From CAYWMP01 sp964459445 (lineage in GTDB: Bacteria; Desulfobacterota; DSM-4660; Desulfatiglandales; HGW-15), in contig CAYWMP010000005.1 in the NCBI GenBank assembly GCA_964459445.1, positions 1-64,000 on the forward strand: 64,000 bases of DNA, written 5' to 3'. A model generated the notes under the pieces. It saw only the letters and a program-made list of their open reading frames with translations. It searched no databases and was not told the DNA's origin. Made by a program: the position numbers and the translations under genes. This document shows positions 8,404-16,557 of the stretch, one piece after another; the stretch's first letter is position 1; each line of letters opens with the position of its first letter.

Positions 8404-9134
8404 GCCTGGGGCCCGGTGACTCACAATACCTGGCGCCGATTGCCAAAGAAGCCCTGTTGCAATCAGAGATTGTGGTCGGTTATCGCACCTATATGCAGCT
8501 TATTGACCCGATTCTTCTCGAGGGGAAGGAAGCCCTCTCCACCGGCATGACCGATGAAATCCGTCGCTGCCAAATGGCCATTGCCAAGGCCATGGAAGGA
8601 AAGAATACCGCCGTTGTCAGCAGTGGCGATGCGGGTGTTTACGGAATGGCGGGCCTGGTCTTGGAACTCCTGGCAGAAGATCCCCTTGGGGAAGAGGTGA
8701 CGGTCGAAGTCATTCCCGGGATTCCAGCCCTGACAGCGGCAGGAGCCCTCCTTGGTGCACCCCTCATGCACGATTTTTCTGTGATCAGCCTGAGCGATCT
8801 CATGACGCCCTGGGAAGTGATTCAATCCCGGGTGGAGGCTGCTGCAAAGGCTGATTTTGTGATCGTCATCTATAATCCCAGATCGAAAAAAAGGAACTGG
8901 CAATTGGAACTGGCACTAGATTTAATTCGCAAATATCGTGACCCGGAGACACCGGTCGGCATGGTAAGAAATGCCATGAGAGAGAGCCAATCCGTTCGGA
9001 TATCAGAGCTTGCCAAGCTTGACCCATCCGAGGTGGACATGCTCAGTATTCTTGTGGTGGGCAATTCACAGACCCGTGTTATCCGAGACAAAATGGTCAC
9101 ACCCCGTGGATATATGGAGAAATATAGGGCCTAG
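8295..9134 (+). CDS. cbiH: cobalt-precorrin-3 C17-methyltransferase
   Basis: A 279-residue tetrapyrrole methylase. The SAM-binding loop IVSLGPGDSQYLAP, VVGYRTYMQLI, VSSGDAGVYGMAGL and the PGIPALTAAGALLGAPLMHDF segment identify CbiH/CobJ, which methylates C17 and contracts the ring. The only ATG that gives a ribosome binding site is at 8295 (GGGAG at 8280-8284), which adds a basic leader of about 33 residues coded inside cbiG. A GTG at 8400 would fall inside the first beta-strand and is unlikely. Neighbours on both sides belong to the same pathway; a terminator follows. Confidence 0.92.
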   Translation: MRSNSPSKIKGRQTAGTENQKQKRNPGHRPGKLFIVSLGPGDSQYLAPIAKEALLQSEIVVGYRTYMQLIDPILLEGKEALSTGMTDEIRRCQMAIAKAMEGKNTAVVSSGDAGVYGMAGLVLELLAEDPLGEEVTVEVIPGIPALTAAGALLGAPLMHDFSVISLSDLMTPWEVIQSRVEAAAKADFVIVIYNPRSKKRNWQLELALDLIRKYRDPETPVGMVRNAMRESQSVRISELAKLDPSEVDMLSILVVGNSQTRVIRDKMVTPRGYMEKYRA

Positions 9135-9172
9135 TCTCGCCTATCACCATCAATGATTTGAAATCGCCTAGG

Positions 9173-9201
9173 GCGGGGTTTCTTAACCCCGCTTTCTTTT
9201 T
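9173..9201 (+). terminator. intrinsic terminator after cbiH
   Basis: GCGGGGTT (9173-9180) pairs with AACCCCGC (9185-9192) around a four-base loop and is followed by TTTCTTTTT. It lies 38 bases after the cbiH stop and separates cbiFGH from the riboswitch-controlled operon. Confidence 0.85.
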
Positions 9202-9202
9202 C

Positions 9203-9231
9203 TTGACAACGATCCCTGTTCCCCCTATCCT
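9203..9231 (+). promoter_or_regulatory. sigma-70 promoter of the B12 riboswitch transcript
   Basis: TTGACA at 9203-9208, a 17-base spacer and TATCCT at 9226-9231 (four of six matches to TATAAT). The predicted start near 9238 falls right at the 5' edge of the cobalamin riboswitch, which supports the call. Confidence 0.65.
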
Positions 9232-9239
9232 CAATTCTT

Positions 9240-9420
9240 ACCAGGTGTATTTTACTTAATAGGGAATCCCGTTAAATTCGGGAGCGGTCCCGCCGCTGTA
9301 ACCCTGTCCGTTTCAAACTCGAAATAGAAACCCTTTTAGCATTCCGCGCCACTGTTCCACAGGAATGGGATGGGAAGGTCGCTAAAGGGGAGGGGGAGCC
9401 AGAAGACCTGCCTGGATAGA
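9240..9420 (+). ncRNA. cobalamin (B12) riboswitch
   Basis: The aptamer shows the family landmarks in order: AGGGAAT near 9261, a CCCG/CGGG stem, the invariant GAGCGGTCCCGCCGCTGTAA block at about 9282-9301, and the B12 box GCCAGAAGACCTGCC at about 9398-9412. A variable GC-rich hairpin fills the middle (about 9341-9380). It sits in the leader of cbiK and is followed by a terminator, so adenosylcobalamin binding is expected to reduce expression of cbiK and the importer genes behind it. Confidence 0.95.
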
Positions 9421-9461
9421 TAAACTTACGGGAAATAAGGATCAAGCAAAACTGGGTGCAG

Positions 9462-9500
9462 TCCTTAAATCCGGCTGATTTGGATTTAAGGATTTTTTTT
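9462..9500 (+). terminator. riboswitch expression-platform terminator
   Basis: A perfect 11-bp stem, TCCTTAAATCC (9462-9472) with GGATTTAAGGA (9482-9492), a 9-base loop and an eight-T run at 9493-9500. It stands between the B12 aptamer and the cbiK start (9524), so control is most likely by transcription termination. Confidence 0.9.
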
Positions 9501-9523
9501 GGCCCTTTTATAAGGAGTTAGAC

Positions 9524-10408
9524 ATGAAGAGAAAAACCCTTGAAATCGTTTTGGTCTTTCTTCTGAGTTTAGCTTTTACTTCCTATGCACTTGCCGGTGG
9601 ACACGGTCAGAAACGCCCAGTAAAAAAGGGAATTTTACTGGTCGCCTTTGGTTCCAGCATCCCCGAAGCGCAGATCGCTTTCCGAAATATCGAAAAGAAG
9701 GTCCAACAAGCTTTTCCACACGTTCCTATCCGGTGGGCCTATACGTCAAAAATCATTAGAAAAAAACTGGCCAGATTGGGAAATCAACTGGATTCACCGG
9801 AAATCGCCATGGCAAAGATGATGGACGAGGGATTTACCCACCTTGCCGTCCAATCCCTACATACGATTACCGGCGCCGAATTCCATGAGCTGCTGCGAAA
9901 CGCCCATCTTTTTGGAGAAATGGCGGAAGGATTTGATCGCATCCTGGTGGGCAATCCTCTCCTTACAACAGAAGAAGACATGGAGAGGGTCACAGAGGCT
10001 TTGCTTCAAAACGTTCCCAAGGAGAGAAAAGCGGAGGATGCCGTCGTCCTCATGGGACACGGTACCCATCACCCCAGCAATGCCTTTTATGCGGCATTGA
10101 TGTTCCACTTACAGAGAAAGGATCCCAACGTATTTTTGGGAACCGTTGAGGGTACGCCTGACATTGTCGATATCAAAAATATGCTCAGGGATAGGGGAAT
10201 CAAGAAGGCCTTTCTCATGCCCTTTATGTCCGTGGCAGGCGATCATGCCCGGAACGACATGGCCGGAGATGAAGAGGATTCCTGGAAGAGCATCCTGACA
10301 AGGTCAGGCATCGAATGTGTGCCAATCCTGAAGGGAACGGCAGAGTTCGAGAATATAGTGGGCATTTGGGTGGACCATTTGAGGCGTGTCATGACCCACT
10401 TTAAGTAA
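9524..10408 (+). CDS. cbiK: sirohydrochlorin cobaltochelatase, exported CbiK type
   Basis: A 294-residue chelatase that inserts cobalt into sirohydrochlorin. An N-terminal signal peptide (basic MKRK, hydrophobic core, cleavage after SYALA near residue 24) sends it to the periplasm, as known for the CbiK-P enzyme of Desulfovibrio. The core shows GILLVAFGSS, then HTITGAEFHE and MGHGTHHPSN, which carry the metal-binding histidines. GGAG upstream supports the start. It is the first gene behind the B12 riboswitch and is followed by an ABC importer. The placement suggests a job in periplasmic metal-tetrapyrrole handling; the exact substrate in vivo is uncertain. Confidence 0.92.
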   Translation: MKRKTLEIVLVFLLSLAFTSYALAGGHGQKRPVKKGILLVAFGSSIPEAQIAFRNIEKKVQQAFPHVPIRWAYTSKIIRKKLARLGNQLDSPEIAMAKMMDEGFTHLAVQSLHTITGAEFHELLRNAHLFGEMAEGFDRILVGNPLLTTEEDMERVTEALLQNVPKERKAEDAVVLMGHGTHHPSNAFYAALMFHLQRKDPNVFLGTVEGTPDIVDIKNMLRDRGIKKAFLMPFMSVAGDHARNDMAGDEEDSWKSILTRSGIECVPILKGTAEFENIVGIWVDHLRRVMTHFK

Positions 10409-10430
10409 TGCAGGCTGATGAAAAATGCTC
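10409..10430 (+). repeat. partial copy of repeat R3 end
   Basis: GCAGGCTGATGAAAAA directly after the cbiK stop matches the terminal repeat of the element at 49009-49139 (GCAGGCTGAT then AAAAA). Only one end is present here, so it is a remnant or a solo end. Confidence 0.45.
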
Positions 10431-10506
10431 GTCACTCGCCGAAGCGGGATCTTGGGAGCTGCTGGAAAAGGCAGAGGGCACAGGGTGCAAGGTAAGAATA
10501 CTCTAG

Positions 10507-11592
10507 ATGGTTAAATCAGGACATACCAGGGACGACATTTATCAACAGGAGACCAAAGCCCGAAAGCGATTTGGGGCCCTACTGGCTATCCTGATTATTG
10601 GAAGCATCCTTTCCCTCTTTTCGGCCAGCCTTTTTGGGCGTTTGGATATACCGGCGGGCGGTGTTGCAAAATCGATCATTGCAGGGTTAGGCATCCAAAC
10701 AGACCCTGACCTTGACGCCACTTGGCGAGTCGTTGTTTTCAATATCCGATTCAGCCGTATCTGCCTCTCAATACTCGTGGGTATGGCCCTGGCCGTTGCA
10801 GGGACGGTGTTTCAGGGAATTCTCAGGAATCCCCTGGCCGACCCCTTTACCATTGGGGTTTCCACTGGAGCGGCCTTTGGCGCCTCTCTGGCCCTGATCT
10901 TGGGACTGGGCTCGACCACCTTTCTGGGCCTGGGATTGCTTCCCTTGGGATCCCTTGCTGGGGCGATGGCGGCCCTCTTTGCGGTCATGGTCCTGGGCCG
11001 CATCAATGGGCAACTTCGAAGGGACACCATGGTGTTGGCCGGCATCGTAGTGGCCACCTTTTTATCGGCGCTCATCTCTTTGATCAAGTCGCTCAATGAA
11101 GAGTCCGTTGCGAGCATTGTCTTTTGGGTTATGGGAAGCTTTCAGGGTCGAGGTTGGAGCCATGTTGGTTTTGCCTTGCCCTATATCATCTTGGGGCTAT
11201 TGATTATCTGGATCTATTCCCGTGAATTGGACATCCTTTCAATGGGCGACACTCAGGCGAGACAAATGGGGGTTCAATCGGACAAAGTCCGGTTGCGTCT
11301 CATGATCGGCGCCAGCCTTTTAACCGCCGCTGCGGTATCCGTCTCGGGCGTTATCGGTTTCGTGGGCCTGGCTATGCCACACCTGGTTCGAATGACTATC
11401 GGCGCAGAACATAGAAAACTCCTCGTTCTGGCAGGCCTTCTGGGAGGCATTGCCCTCCTCTGGTCCGATGTGTTGGCCAAAATTGTTTTGCCGGGCGGAG
11501 AGGAACTGCCTGTCGGTGTGGTCACCGCGCTCATGGGCGGGCCATTTTTCTGTTTTCTGCTTAAGCGTCGCAGGGTGGGAACCGGAATATGA
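10507..11592 (+). CDS. FecCD-type ABC transporter permease (BtuC-like)
   Basis: A 361-residue inner-membrane permease of the iron-siderophore/vitamin B12 family with about nine to ten hydrophobic segments. Family signatures are RFSRICLSILVGMALAVAG, LRNPLADPFTIGVSTGAAFGA, the cytoplasmic RQMGV loop that contacts the ATPase, and GFVGLAMPHLVR near residue 290. The stop overlaps the ATPase ATG (ATGA at 11589-11592). With the B12 riboswitch upstream and CbiK as first gene, the likely cargo is a corrinoid, a cobalt-tetrapyrrole or a metal chelate. Confidence 0.88.
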   Translation: MVKSGHTRDDIYQQETKARKRFGALLAILIIGSILSLFSASLFGRLDIPAGGVAKSIIAGLGIQTDPDLDATWRVVVFNIRFSRICLSILVGMALAVAGTVFQGILRNPLADPFTIGVSTGAAFGASLALILGLGSTTFLGLGLLPLGSLAGAMAALFAVMVLGRINGQLRRDTMVLAGIVVATFLSALISLIKSLNEESVASIVFWVMGSFQGRGWSHVGFALPYIILGLLIIWIYSRELDILSMGDTQARQMGVQSDKVRLRLMIGASLLTAAAVSVSGVIGFVGLAMPHLVRMTIGAEHRKLLVLAGLLGGIALLWSDVLAKIVLPGGEELPVGVVTALMGGPFFCFLLKRRRVGTGI

Positions 11593-12413
11593 TTGAAATG
11601 CGAGGACTTTCCTGCGGTTATGGCAAACGGCAGGTGCTGAAAAACATCGATCTCGAGATCGAAAGGGGAGAACTGGCCGGGATTCTAGGACCGAACGGCA
11701 GCGGCAAATCCACGCTCATTCTAGCCCTTGCCGGCGGCCTTCCCTACCAATCGGGGCGCATTAGGGTTAACGGAGAAGAGGTTTCGAAAACCAGTGCCCA
11801 TTGGCGGGCGAGACAAATGGCCTGCGTTCCCCAGAGGGCGGAACATACCTTTCCCTTTAAATGCCTGTCCGTGGTCCTTATGGGGAGATACCCCTACCTA
11901 TCGAGATGGGGGGGATACACAAAGGATGACCTGGAAACCGCCCTAAAGGCCATGGAGCAGACAGATACGATTCACCTGGCTGAACGTATGGTCACGGAAG
12001 TATCCGGTGGAGAGGCCCAGCGGGTGATCGTTGCGAGGGCCTTGGCCCAGGGAACCGACATACTTCTGTTGGATGAAGCCACATCTAATCTGGACGTGGC
12101 CAAAAAGATCCAGATTTTCGACCTCTTGAGGCAAAAAAACGCAATAGGAACCACGTTTCTGTGTGCCATGCACGATCTTAATCTCGCTGCCCTTTACTGC
12201 ACGAGACTCATTTTCATAAAGGACGGCAGAATCGTCCTTCAAGGGAAGACAAAAGAAACATTCAATGACAGGAATCTTTCAGACATTTATGAAACGGACA
12301 TTCGGGTTTCAAAACACCCCGTTACGGGCAGCCCACAGGCCCATTTTGTGCCCGGGTCATTGGATGACGTGGTTGCCGGCGATTATCGTTCTTACGCTGT
12401 TTTGGAATCCTAG
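11589..12413 (+). CDS. ABC transporter ATPase (BtuD/FecE-like)
   Basis: A 274-residue ATPase. Walker A GPNGSGKST is near residue 36, the Q-loop lies in ACVPQRAEHTFPF, the signature VSGGEAQRVIVARALAQ near 138, Walker B ILLLDEATSNLD near 158 and the switch histidine in CAMHDLNLA. It couples ATP hydrolysis to the upstream permease. The last 50 bases overlap the start of the binding-protein gene. Confidence 0.92.
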   Translation: MIEMRGLSCGYGKRQVLKNIDLEIERGELAGILGPNGSGKSTLILALAGGLPYQSGRIRVNGEEVSKTSAHWRARQMACVPQRAEHTFPFKCLSVVLMGRYPYLSRWGGYTKDDLETALKAMEQTDTIHLAERMVTEVSGGEAQRVIVARALAQGTDILLLDEATSNLDVAKKIQIFDLLRQKNAIGTTFLCAMHDLNLAALYCTRLIFIKDGRIVLQGKTKETFNDRNLSDIYETDIRVSKHPVTGSPQAHFVPGSLDDVVAGDYRSYAVLES

Positions 12414-13239
12414 GGCCTGGGCCCTCGAGATCGTCGACGACATTGGGCAAAGAGTGGTTTTAGAGTCCCCCGCGAAAAGGATTATTGCCCTTTACGGCGC
12501 CTATAACGAAATACTCGGAGCAATGGGTCTTGAAGACAGAATCGTCGGGCGAACAAAGGCTGACAGGATGCCCCCTTCGATCCTGTCAAAGCCAAGCATC
12601 GGGACCCACATGCGGCCCAACATTGAAATCATTCTGGGGCTTAAACCCGATCTGGCGCTCCAGTCCTCGGGCCGAAAGGATGCCCTGGTATCGGTTCAAC
12701 AGATCCAGAAGCAAGGCCTACCGGTTGCCGTCTTTCGACCGAAAAGTTTTGCCGATCTTTTCTCCGTGATTCGGAGAATCGGCATCTTGACAGGAACGCA
12801 TGACAAGGCGGAGGACCTCGTGAGTTCCTTGAGCGAAAGGCTCAAAAGGGTAGAACAGAAACTTCATGGCATAACCCCTCGTCCATCGGTGTTCTTCGAG
12901 GTCCGTTACCCGAACCTGCTGGGTGCCGGACAAGACTCCATTGTGAACGATATCATTCGCCATGCCGGCGGGACCAATTGCCTTGGAGATCAAAAAAAAT
13001 TAGTACGTTTGAACATGGAGGCCCTGATCGAGAAAAACCCGGATGCCTATATCATCCAACAGGGGCCCATGAATAAAGAACCCTCAAATCCTGCTAATAG
13101 GCCCCATTTTCAAATTCTGAAGGCCGTTAGGGCGGGAAGGATCCTGTTTGTCGATGAGCAGGTTTACTCAAGACCCGGACCACGATCCGTAGATGCGGTT
13201 GAAGAGCTGGCGGCCTTTTTACATCCTGATCGATTTTAA
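12364..13239 (+). CDS. periplasmic substrate-binding protein of the BtuF/FepB family
   Basis: The mature part runs EIVDDIGQRVVLESPAKRIIAL, the standard opening of class III metal-chelate/B12 binding proteins, with GAYNEILGAMG and RPNIEIILGLKPDL following. A signal peptide starts at the ATG at 12364 (MTWLPAIIVLTLFW, cleavage near AWA-LE). The open frame reaches back to 12265, but that stretch overlaps the ATPase gene and lacks signal-peptide character. It completes a permease-ATPase-binding protein set under the B12 riboswitch. Binding specificity cannot be read from the sequence. Confidence 0.88.
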   Translation: MTWLPAIIVLTLFWNPRAWALEIVDDIGQRVVLESPAKRIIALYGAYNEILGAMGLEDRIVGRTKADRMPPSILSKPSIGTHMRPNIEIILGLKPDLALQSSGRKDALVSVQQIQKQGLPVAVFRPKSFADLFSVIRRIGILTGTHDKAEDLVSSLSERLKRVEQKLHGITPRPSVFFEVRYPNLLGAGQDSIVNDIIRHAGGTNCLGDQKKLVRLNMEALIEKNPDAYIIQQGPMNKEPSNPANRPHFQILKAVRAGRILFVDEQVYSRPGPRSVDAVEELAAFLHPDRF

Positions 13240-13271
13240 GTAAGGAATTTTTTTATAGGGAGTACTGAAAA

Positions 13272-13988
13272 ATGACAACCGGCACATTGTATGGAATAGG
13301 CGTCGGCCCCGGGGATCCGGACCTTATCACCCTCAAGGCCATCAATACATTGAGGCGTGTTTCCGTCATATACGCGGCAGCCTCCACAACAAACGGCCAT
13401 TCCATTGCTGAAAAAATCATATCCCCCCACCTGAACGGCGACGTGCCCATTGAGCGCCTAAACTTCCCCATGACCCGTGATAGAGAAGAACTCAAAGCAG
13501 CCTGGCAAAAGAATGCGGACATTATTATCGAGAGGCTCAAAAAAGGTGGGAATGCTGCGCTCATCACGCTGGGCGACCCGATGACCTACAGCACCTTTGG
13601 GTACATTATGCAAACCATTAAACAAACCGATAGGAGCGTGCCTATCAAGGTTATCCCGGGCATCACGTCCTACCAGGCCGGCTCTGCCTCGGCCGAGTGG
13701 GTATTGGCCGAAGGGGAAGAATCCTTTTCCGTGATATCCGGGGCAATGGGACCTGAAAAATTGAAAAGCGTGATTGAGCATACGGATAATGTTGTGATGC
13801 TCAAGGTATACCGCAATTACAAAGAGATACTCGACACTATAAGAGAACTCGACTTGAGCGATAAATCCGTGCTTATCTCCAGATGCGGATTGGAAGAAGA
13901 AAGGGTTGTATGCGACATCAATGACCTGCCTGATGAGGTGCCCCCCTACCTCTCACTCCTCCTCATTAGGAAGAAAAATCGGGGGTAA
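13272..13988 (+). CDS. cbiL: cobalt-precorrin-2 C20-methyltransferase
   Basis: A 238-residue tetrapyrrole methylase. The SAM loop YGIGVGPGDPDLITLKA, the ITLGDPMTYSTFGYIM segment and PGITSYQAGSASAEWVLAEGEE identify CbiL/CobI, which methylates C20 directly after cobalt insertion by CbiK. The ATG is preceded by AGGGAGT. It lies 32 bases after the binding-protein gene, so it probably belongs to the riboswitch-controlled transcript and couples the first two committed steps (CbiK, CbiL) to importer expression. Confidence 0.93.
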   Translation: MTTGTLYGIGVGPGDPDLITLKAINTLRRVSVIYAAASTTNGHSIAEKIISPHLNGDVPIERLNFPMTRDREELKAAWQKNADIIIERLKKGGNAALITLGDPMTYSTFGYIMQTIKQTDRSVPIKVIPGITSYQAGSASAEWVLAEGEESFSVISGAMGPEKLKSVIEHTDNVVMLKVYRNYKEILDTIRELDLSDKSVLISRCGLEEERVVCDINDLPDEVPPYLSLLLIRKKNRG

Positions 13989-14337
13989 TATCTTGTACAA
14001 AAGAAAAGTCTTTTAACCAACGCCTTTAGGGGCGTCTATGTTGAGAACAACCTAGAGCATTAGCGGAGGTCGGGGTCTTTTTTTCAAGTCCTATCTCAAA
14101 AAAAAATTCCACCCAATTTGGCCGTTCCCGTAGATGGGAGGGTTCACGCCACAAATGCCCATGTTGAATGATCCTTTCCCATGAAATGACCAGTTTTATT
14201 GAACCCTGACCTCTGCGGGAACCGGTACCGGGGCCTATAGATAGGGCTTGAAAAAATGAACGCGGCTGTAGCTAAGATCCTATTTTGGCATTACCCCTGT
14301 TTTTTACTCCCGCATACCGGGAGTTTCTTAAAATAGT
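13989..14337 (+). other. 349-base gap with hairpins before the gate-domain gene
   Basis: No coding frame is supported. A short hairpin ACGCC/GGGCGT lies near 14021-14036. A perfect 7-bp stem ACTCCCG (14306-14312) with CGGGAGT (14318-14324) ends 13 bases before the next ATG and is followed by TTCTT. That position could block or attenuate expression of the downstream gene. No riboswitch family that I know is recognisable here. Confidence 0.5.
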
Positions 14338-15423
14338 ATGAAGTCCAATAAACCCAAACTTCCGTTCTTTCTTTACCTTATCCTTGCTATCCTCATTCTT
14401 GGCGCCCTTATTACCTTTCTGACCGGTGCCTCGGTTTCCGTCAAATTTCTCCAGGATCCGGGCCTTTTATGGCAAAGGCTTATCTGGCCGCTCCTGAGGT
14501 TGACCTTTTTCATATCCCTCGGCCTCTTTGTCGGACAATTGATTGAGGCTATGGGATGGACCCATCGTTTGTCTGTTATGGCGCGCCCCTTAATGCGCTG
14601 GGGCCATTTATCAGATCAACTGGGGGCGACATTTACGACGGCCTTTTTTTCCGGCACCGCTTCCCTGTCCATGCTCATGGCCTTTCACAAGGATAGAAAA
14701 ATCGGGCGGAGAGAACTGAGCTTCGCAGTCCTATTGAACACCTTTCCCTCCTTCTTCCTTCACCTTCCCACGACCCTCTTTATCCTGCTCCCCTTGGTGG
14801 GCAAAGCCGGCGCCATCTATCTGATGCTGACCTTTTTGGCCGCACTCCTGAGACTCGCATTTGTTTTGACGATCACCCATTTCGCCCTGCCCAAATCCCA
14901 AGTCCACAAAGCTATACCTCCGTCAGATAAAAAATCCTGGAATGGACTCTTAGGCTCAACAGCGACAAAATTCCGGGGCAGACTGGTAAGAATACTTCTC
15001 ATTGTCCTCCCGGTTTACCTTATCATTGCCGCCCTTTCGGACATGGGTTTTTTCCTCTGGCTCAGAAAATCCCTGGCCCAGGGGATCACGAGCACCTTAA
15101 TACCCCTAGAGGCTTTGTCCATCGTGGTTTTCAGCCTCGTTGCCGAGTTTACATCCGGGTATGCCGCTGCCGGCGCACTGCTTAAGTCCGGGGTGCTCGA
15201 TGTTGTTCAGACCGTACTCGCCCTCCTCCTGGGCAATGTCATTGCCGCACCTGTCCGGGCCTTGAGGCATCAGCTGCCCTACTACATGGGCATCTTTACA
15301 CCCGGGTTGGGCGTTTTTCTTATGATCATAAGCCAGGCCTTCCGAATCGGGAGCCTGATCGCCGTGGGTCTTGCCTTTTTCTTGGCTGTGAATGCCCTCG
15401 GCTATTTGACCATCCAATTCTAA
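14338..15423 (+). CDS. polytopic membrane protein, nucleoside-recognition (Gate) domain family
   Basis: A 361-residue inner-membrane protein with about nine to ten hydrophobic helices arranged as two related halves. The halves carry gate-domain features such as FFSGTASLSMLMAF, LLNTFPSFFLHLPTT and LVAEFTSGYAAAGALLKSG. Proteins of this family are annotated as nucleoside-recognition or spore-maturation-like transporters; substrates are mostly unknown. It precedes nikQ and nikO and follows cobalamin genes, so a role in cobalt, nickel or corrinoid movement is conceivable but only inferred from place. No clear ribosome binding site is seen; a hairpin lies just upstream. Confidence 0.75.
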   Translation: MKSNKPKLPFFLYLILAILILGALITFLTGASVSVKFLQDPGLLWQRLIWPLLRLTFFISLGLFVGQLIEAMGWTHRLSVMARPLMRWGHLSDQLGATFTTAFFSGTASLSMLMAFHKDRKIGRRELSFAVLLNTFPSFFLHLPTTLFILLPLVGKAGAIYLMLTFLAALLRLAFVLTITHFALPKSQVHKAIPPSDKKSWNGLLGSTATKFRGRLVRILLIVLPVYLIIAALSDMGFFLWLRKSLAQGITSTLIPLEALSIVVFSLVAEFTSGYAAAGALLKSGVLDVVQTVLALLLGNVIAAPVRALRHQLPYYMGIFTPGLGVFLMIISQAFRIGSLIAVGLAFFLAVNALGYLTIQF

Positions 15424-15483
15424 ATGATTATTCTGGTTGGTAAACCTAGCTCTTCAGCACTTTGAAAATGTGATTGCCTTTAC

Positions 15484-15737
15484 GGGGGCTCAGCAATCTC
15501 TTTTCCATCCTCCGTAGCAGTGCTACTGCGGAGGACGGGTCAGGGACGAAAGGGCTTGGTAGTTTTGCATAGTGCGTTGCTAGCCAGCGGGCGGGTTAAC
15601 CGATTGAGGAAACTCAAAGTCCGCTTTCTAGCACATTTTGGAGATTGTTCGCCGCCCGCTATATTAAAGCGGCTTGCAAAAAGCAGCTCACTGAACCGAG
15701 TTCGTCCTTTCAAGAGATCCCCGAGCCCCCGAACAGT
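15484..15737 (+). repeat. structured intergenic repeat R1, copy 2
   Basis: Second copy of the element at 7099-7318, in the same orientation and again directly before a gene (nikQ, start 15793). Shared blocks are CTCAGCAATCTCTTT, CAGGGACGAAA, AGCCAGCGGGCGG, GATTGTTCGCCGCCCGC, CTCACTGAACCGAGTT and AAGAGATCCC. This copy carries an extra insertion near 15508-15535, a hairpin TCCTCCG/CGGAGGA. The outer ends are complementary as in copy 1. The translated frames of the two copies are not alike over their length, so the conservation is at the nucleic-acid level. Confidence 0.75.
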
Positions 15738-15792
15738 TGAATACGGCAAAATTGAAATTGTATATCATGTATAATGAAACCATGGCGGCCCG

Positions 15793-16557
15793 ATGATCAA
15801 TGAACCATTCACGAGTGGAAGCTCCCTTATTCACGGACTCGACCCCAGGATTAAAATTCTTGGCGCAACGGCCTTTTCCCTTGTCGTGGCCCTGTCATCC
15901 CACTTTCCTGCATTGATTTGTAGCCTGCTCCTTTCCTTCTCTTTGGTCGTCCTGGCAAGATTGGAATGGCGTGAGGTGTTAAAAAGACTCCTGCTCGTGA
16001 ATGGATTGGTCCTTCTCTTTTGGGTCCTATTACCCGTGACCTATCGGGGTGAGCCCCTGTTTCACATGGGACCGCTCGTTATTTCGCGGCCGGGGATCTT
16101 TCTTTGCGCACGAATCACCTTTAAATCAAACACGATTGTGCTGGCATTGATCGCCTTGGTGGCCACTACTCCCATGGCCACTATTGGCCATGCACTGAGC
16201 ACACTGCATGTCCCCGAGAAGATCGTGCACCTTCTTTTGTTAACCTATCGCTATATTTTTGTTATTGAATATGAGTTTCAAAGACTGGTGAAGGCGTCTA
16301 AAATCAGGGGATTTCAACCCAAGACCAATATGCGCACCTATAAAACCTATGCCTATTTCATGGGCATGTTGTTTGTTCGCGCCTCTGCTCGCGCCGAGCG
16401 CGTGCATCAGGCCATGCTCTGTCGAGGTTTTAAAGGCAAATTCTATTGCCTTAGGGATTTTTCATTGACCCCTGTTGATCTGATTTGGTCACTTTGCATG
16501 ACGGTGGCACTCATTGGAGTGATAGTCCTGGAATGGATGAAAACAATCTTATCATAA
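15793..16557 (+). CDS. nikQ: ECF-type nickel/cobalt transporter transmembrane protein (NikQ/CbiQ)
   Basis: A 254-residue membrane protein of the CbiQ/EcfT family. The opening FTSGSSLIHGLDPRIKILG, the hydrophobic segments between about 25 and 120, and the cytoplasmic coupling helices with ASKIRGF near residue 172 and an ARAERVHQAMLCRGF motif near 201 (the two Ala-Arg-Gly type signatures that dock to the ATPase) are all present. It would pair with the ATPase that overlaps its 3' end and with the substrate-binding NikM coded on the other strand. The nickel assignment rests on the NikL/NikK neighbours; cobalt is the alternative. Confidence 0.85.
   Translation: MINEPFTSGSSLIHGLDPRIKILGATAFSLVVALSSHFPALICSLLLSFSLVVLARLEWREVLKRLLLVNGLVLLFWVLLPVTYRGEPLFHMGPLVISRPGIFLCARITFKSNTIVLALIALVATTPMATIGHALSTLHVPEKIVHLLLLTYRYIFVIEYEFQRLVKASKIRGFQPKTNMRTYKTYAYFMGMLFVRASARAERVHQAMLCRGFKGKFYCLRDFSLTPVDLIWSLCMTVALIGVIVLEWMKTILS

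Noticed and set aside
13989..14337. A second riboswitch before the gate-domain gene
   Set aside because: None of the cobalamin, nickel-cobalt or molybdenum cofactor landmarks is recognisable; only simple hairpins are seen.
15520..15774. Open frame of 84 codons in repeat R1 copy 2, and a minus-strand frame in the same place
   Set aside because: Both lie within the structured repeat and lack ribosome binding sites. Conservation with copy 1 is in hairpin blocks, not in protein.
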